A DNA stretch of 31,799 nucleotides from contig DASRKX010000058.1 of NCBI GenBank assembly GCA_035648735.1, positions 1 to 31,799 of the forward strand, written 5' to 3'. This DNA is from REEB95 sp035648735 (GTDB lineage: Bacteria > Pseudomonadota > Alphaproteobacteria > ATCC43930 > CGMCC-115725). Position 1 is the stretch's first letter. Every line of letters begins with the position of its first letter. Below the pieces are notes generated by a model. It searched no databases and had not been told where the DNA came from. It saw only the letters and a program-made list of their open reading frames with translations. A program made the position numbers and the translations under genes. Shown here piece by piece: positions 31,470 through 31,799 of this stretch.

Positions 31470-31676
31470 TCAGACGACTTTCAGGTTGACCGCCGAAGTG
31501 CGGCCCTGCTGGCTCTGCTCGAGGTCGAAATTAACCTTCTGGCCCTCATTGAGGCTGCCGATGCCGGCGCGCTCAAGCGCGGAAATATGGACAAAGACGT
31601 CCTTTCCGCCGCTCTCCGGCGCGATGAAGCCGTAGCCTTTTTGGGAATTGAACCATTTGACCGTGCCCACTGCCAT
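31470..31676 (-). CDS. cspA: Cold shock protein (CspA family)
   Basis: This 68-residue protein is a single-stranded nucleic-acid-binding cold shock domain. The RNA-binding motifs KGYGFI (about 14-19) and VFVHIS (about 29-34) are intact, after the standard opening GTVKWFNSQ. Such proteins melt RNA secondary structure and act as RNA chaperones. The ATG at 31676 is preceded by GGAGA, 6 nt upstream; a frame to 31688 adds four residues. Expression cannot be judged from the window. It is convergent with the amidohydrolase operon. Confidence 0.95.
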   Translation of the reverse strand: MAVGTVKWFNSQKGYGFIAPESGGKDVFVHISALERAGIGSLNEGQKVNFDLEQSQQGRTSAVNLKVV

Positions 31677-31799
31677 TAGTGTCTCCACAAGTGTGTCGCC
31701 GCGCGCGATTGCCCGGCGGATCGGCTGTCGAAAGGCACGGATTGCAGGTTCGTCTTGGCAGAGCGAAAGCAGGCCGAAACCCAGCGAAGCGGATTGGTG

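Noticed and set aside
1..31799. CRISPR arrays, tRNA or rRNA genes, transposases, prophage genes, toxin-antitoxin pairs
   Set aside because: None was seen on either strand; no regularly spaced repeats, clover-leaf patterns or transposase motifs.

Overview
The window looks like chromosomal DNA from a high-GC alphaproteobacterium. The clearest lineage signal is the general stress response (GSR) set, which is specific to that class: an EcfG-type sigma factor (17643-18254), two NepR-like anti-sigma proteins (11300-11485 and 18636-18833) and a PhyR-like protein that has lost most of its receiver domain (6189-6728). The genus cannot be named from the sequence alone. No tRNA, rRNA, insertion sequence, phage or CRISPR array was seen.

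Layout. 1-3607: the 3' part of a molybdenum hydroxylase large subunit, its [2Fe-2S] small subunit and an MFS transporter, probably for import and hydroxylation of an organic substrate. 3646-6071: a four-helix membrane protein, a secreted Pro-rich protein, a DUF962 membrane protein and ribose-5-phosphate isomerase. 6189-11485: the truncated PhyR, then an operon with a Cys-rich copper-storage-like protein, a one-helix membrane protein, the NHEJ ligase LigD, Ku and a NepR-like protein. 11607-13063 (minus): a YqjE/YqjD-type membrane pair and a secreted helical protein. 13204-17274 (minus): a tightly overlapped operon, gnd-zwf-pgl-glucokinase, covering glucose to ribulose-5-phosphate; rpiA lies 8 kb away. 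17315-18833: a probable dps remnant, ecfG and nepR. 18918-21271: an RlpA-like protein, Fe-type superoxide dismutase and a diiron ferritin-like protein. 21278-31411: an aromatic-acid catabolism region with a Rieske dioxygenase (alpha and beta), two class II aldolase-family proteins, two amidohydrolase-family proteins, an SDR dehydrogenase, a DhbE/EntE-like aryl-AMP ligase, an ABC substrate-binding protein and a TetR regulator. 31470-31676: a cold shock protein.

How it works together. Five perfect matches to the EcfG promoter consensus (GGAAC, 16-17 nt, CGTT) lie just upstream of genes in the correct orientation: the 3646 membrane protein, the Cys-rich/LigD/Ku/NepR operon, the YqjD/YqjE pair, superoxide dismutase and a small secreted protein. 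The first 26 kb therefore reads as a stress island in which the sigma factor, its regulators and several direct targets are neighbours. The LigD/Ku operon ends in an anti-sigma gene, which suggests a built-in negative feedback loop.

The aromatic region has its own control. Two near-identical palindromic sites (27322-27335 and 28081-28094) flank the TetR gene, one in front of the substrate-binding protein and one in front of the SDR/ligase/amidohydrolase operon. All functions here come from motif recognition by eye; no database search was run.
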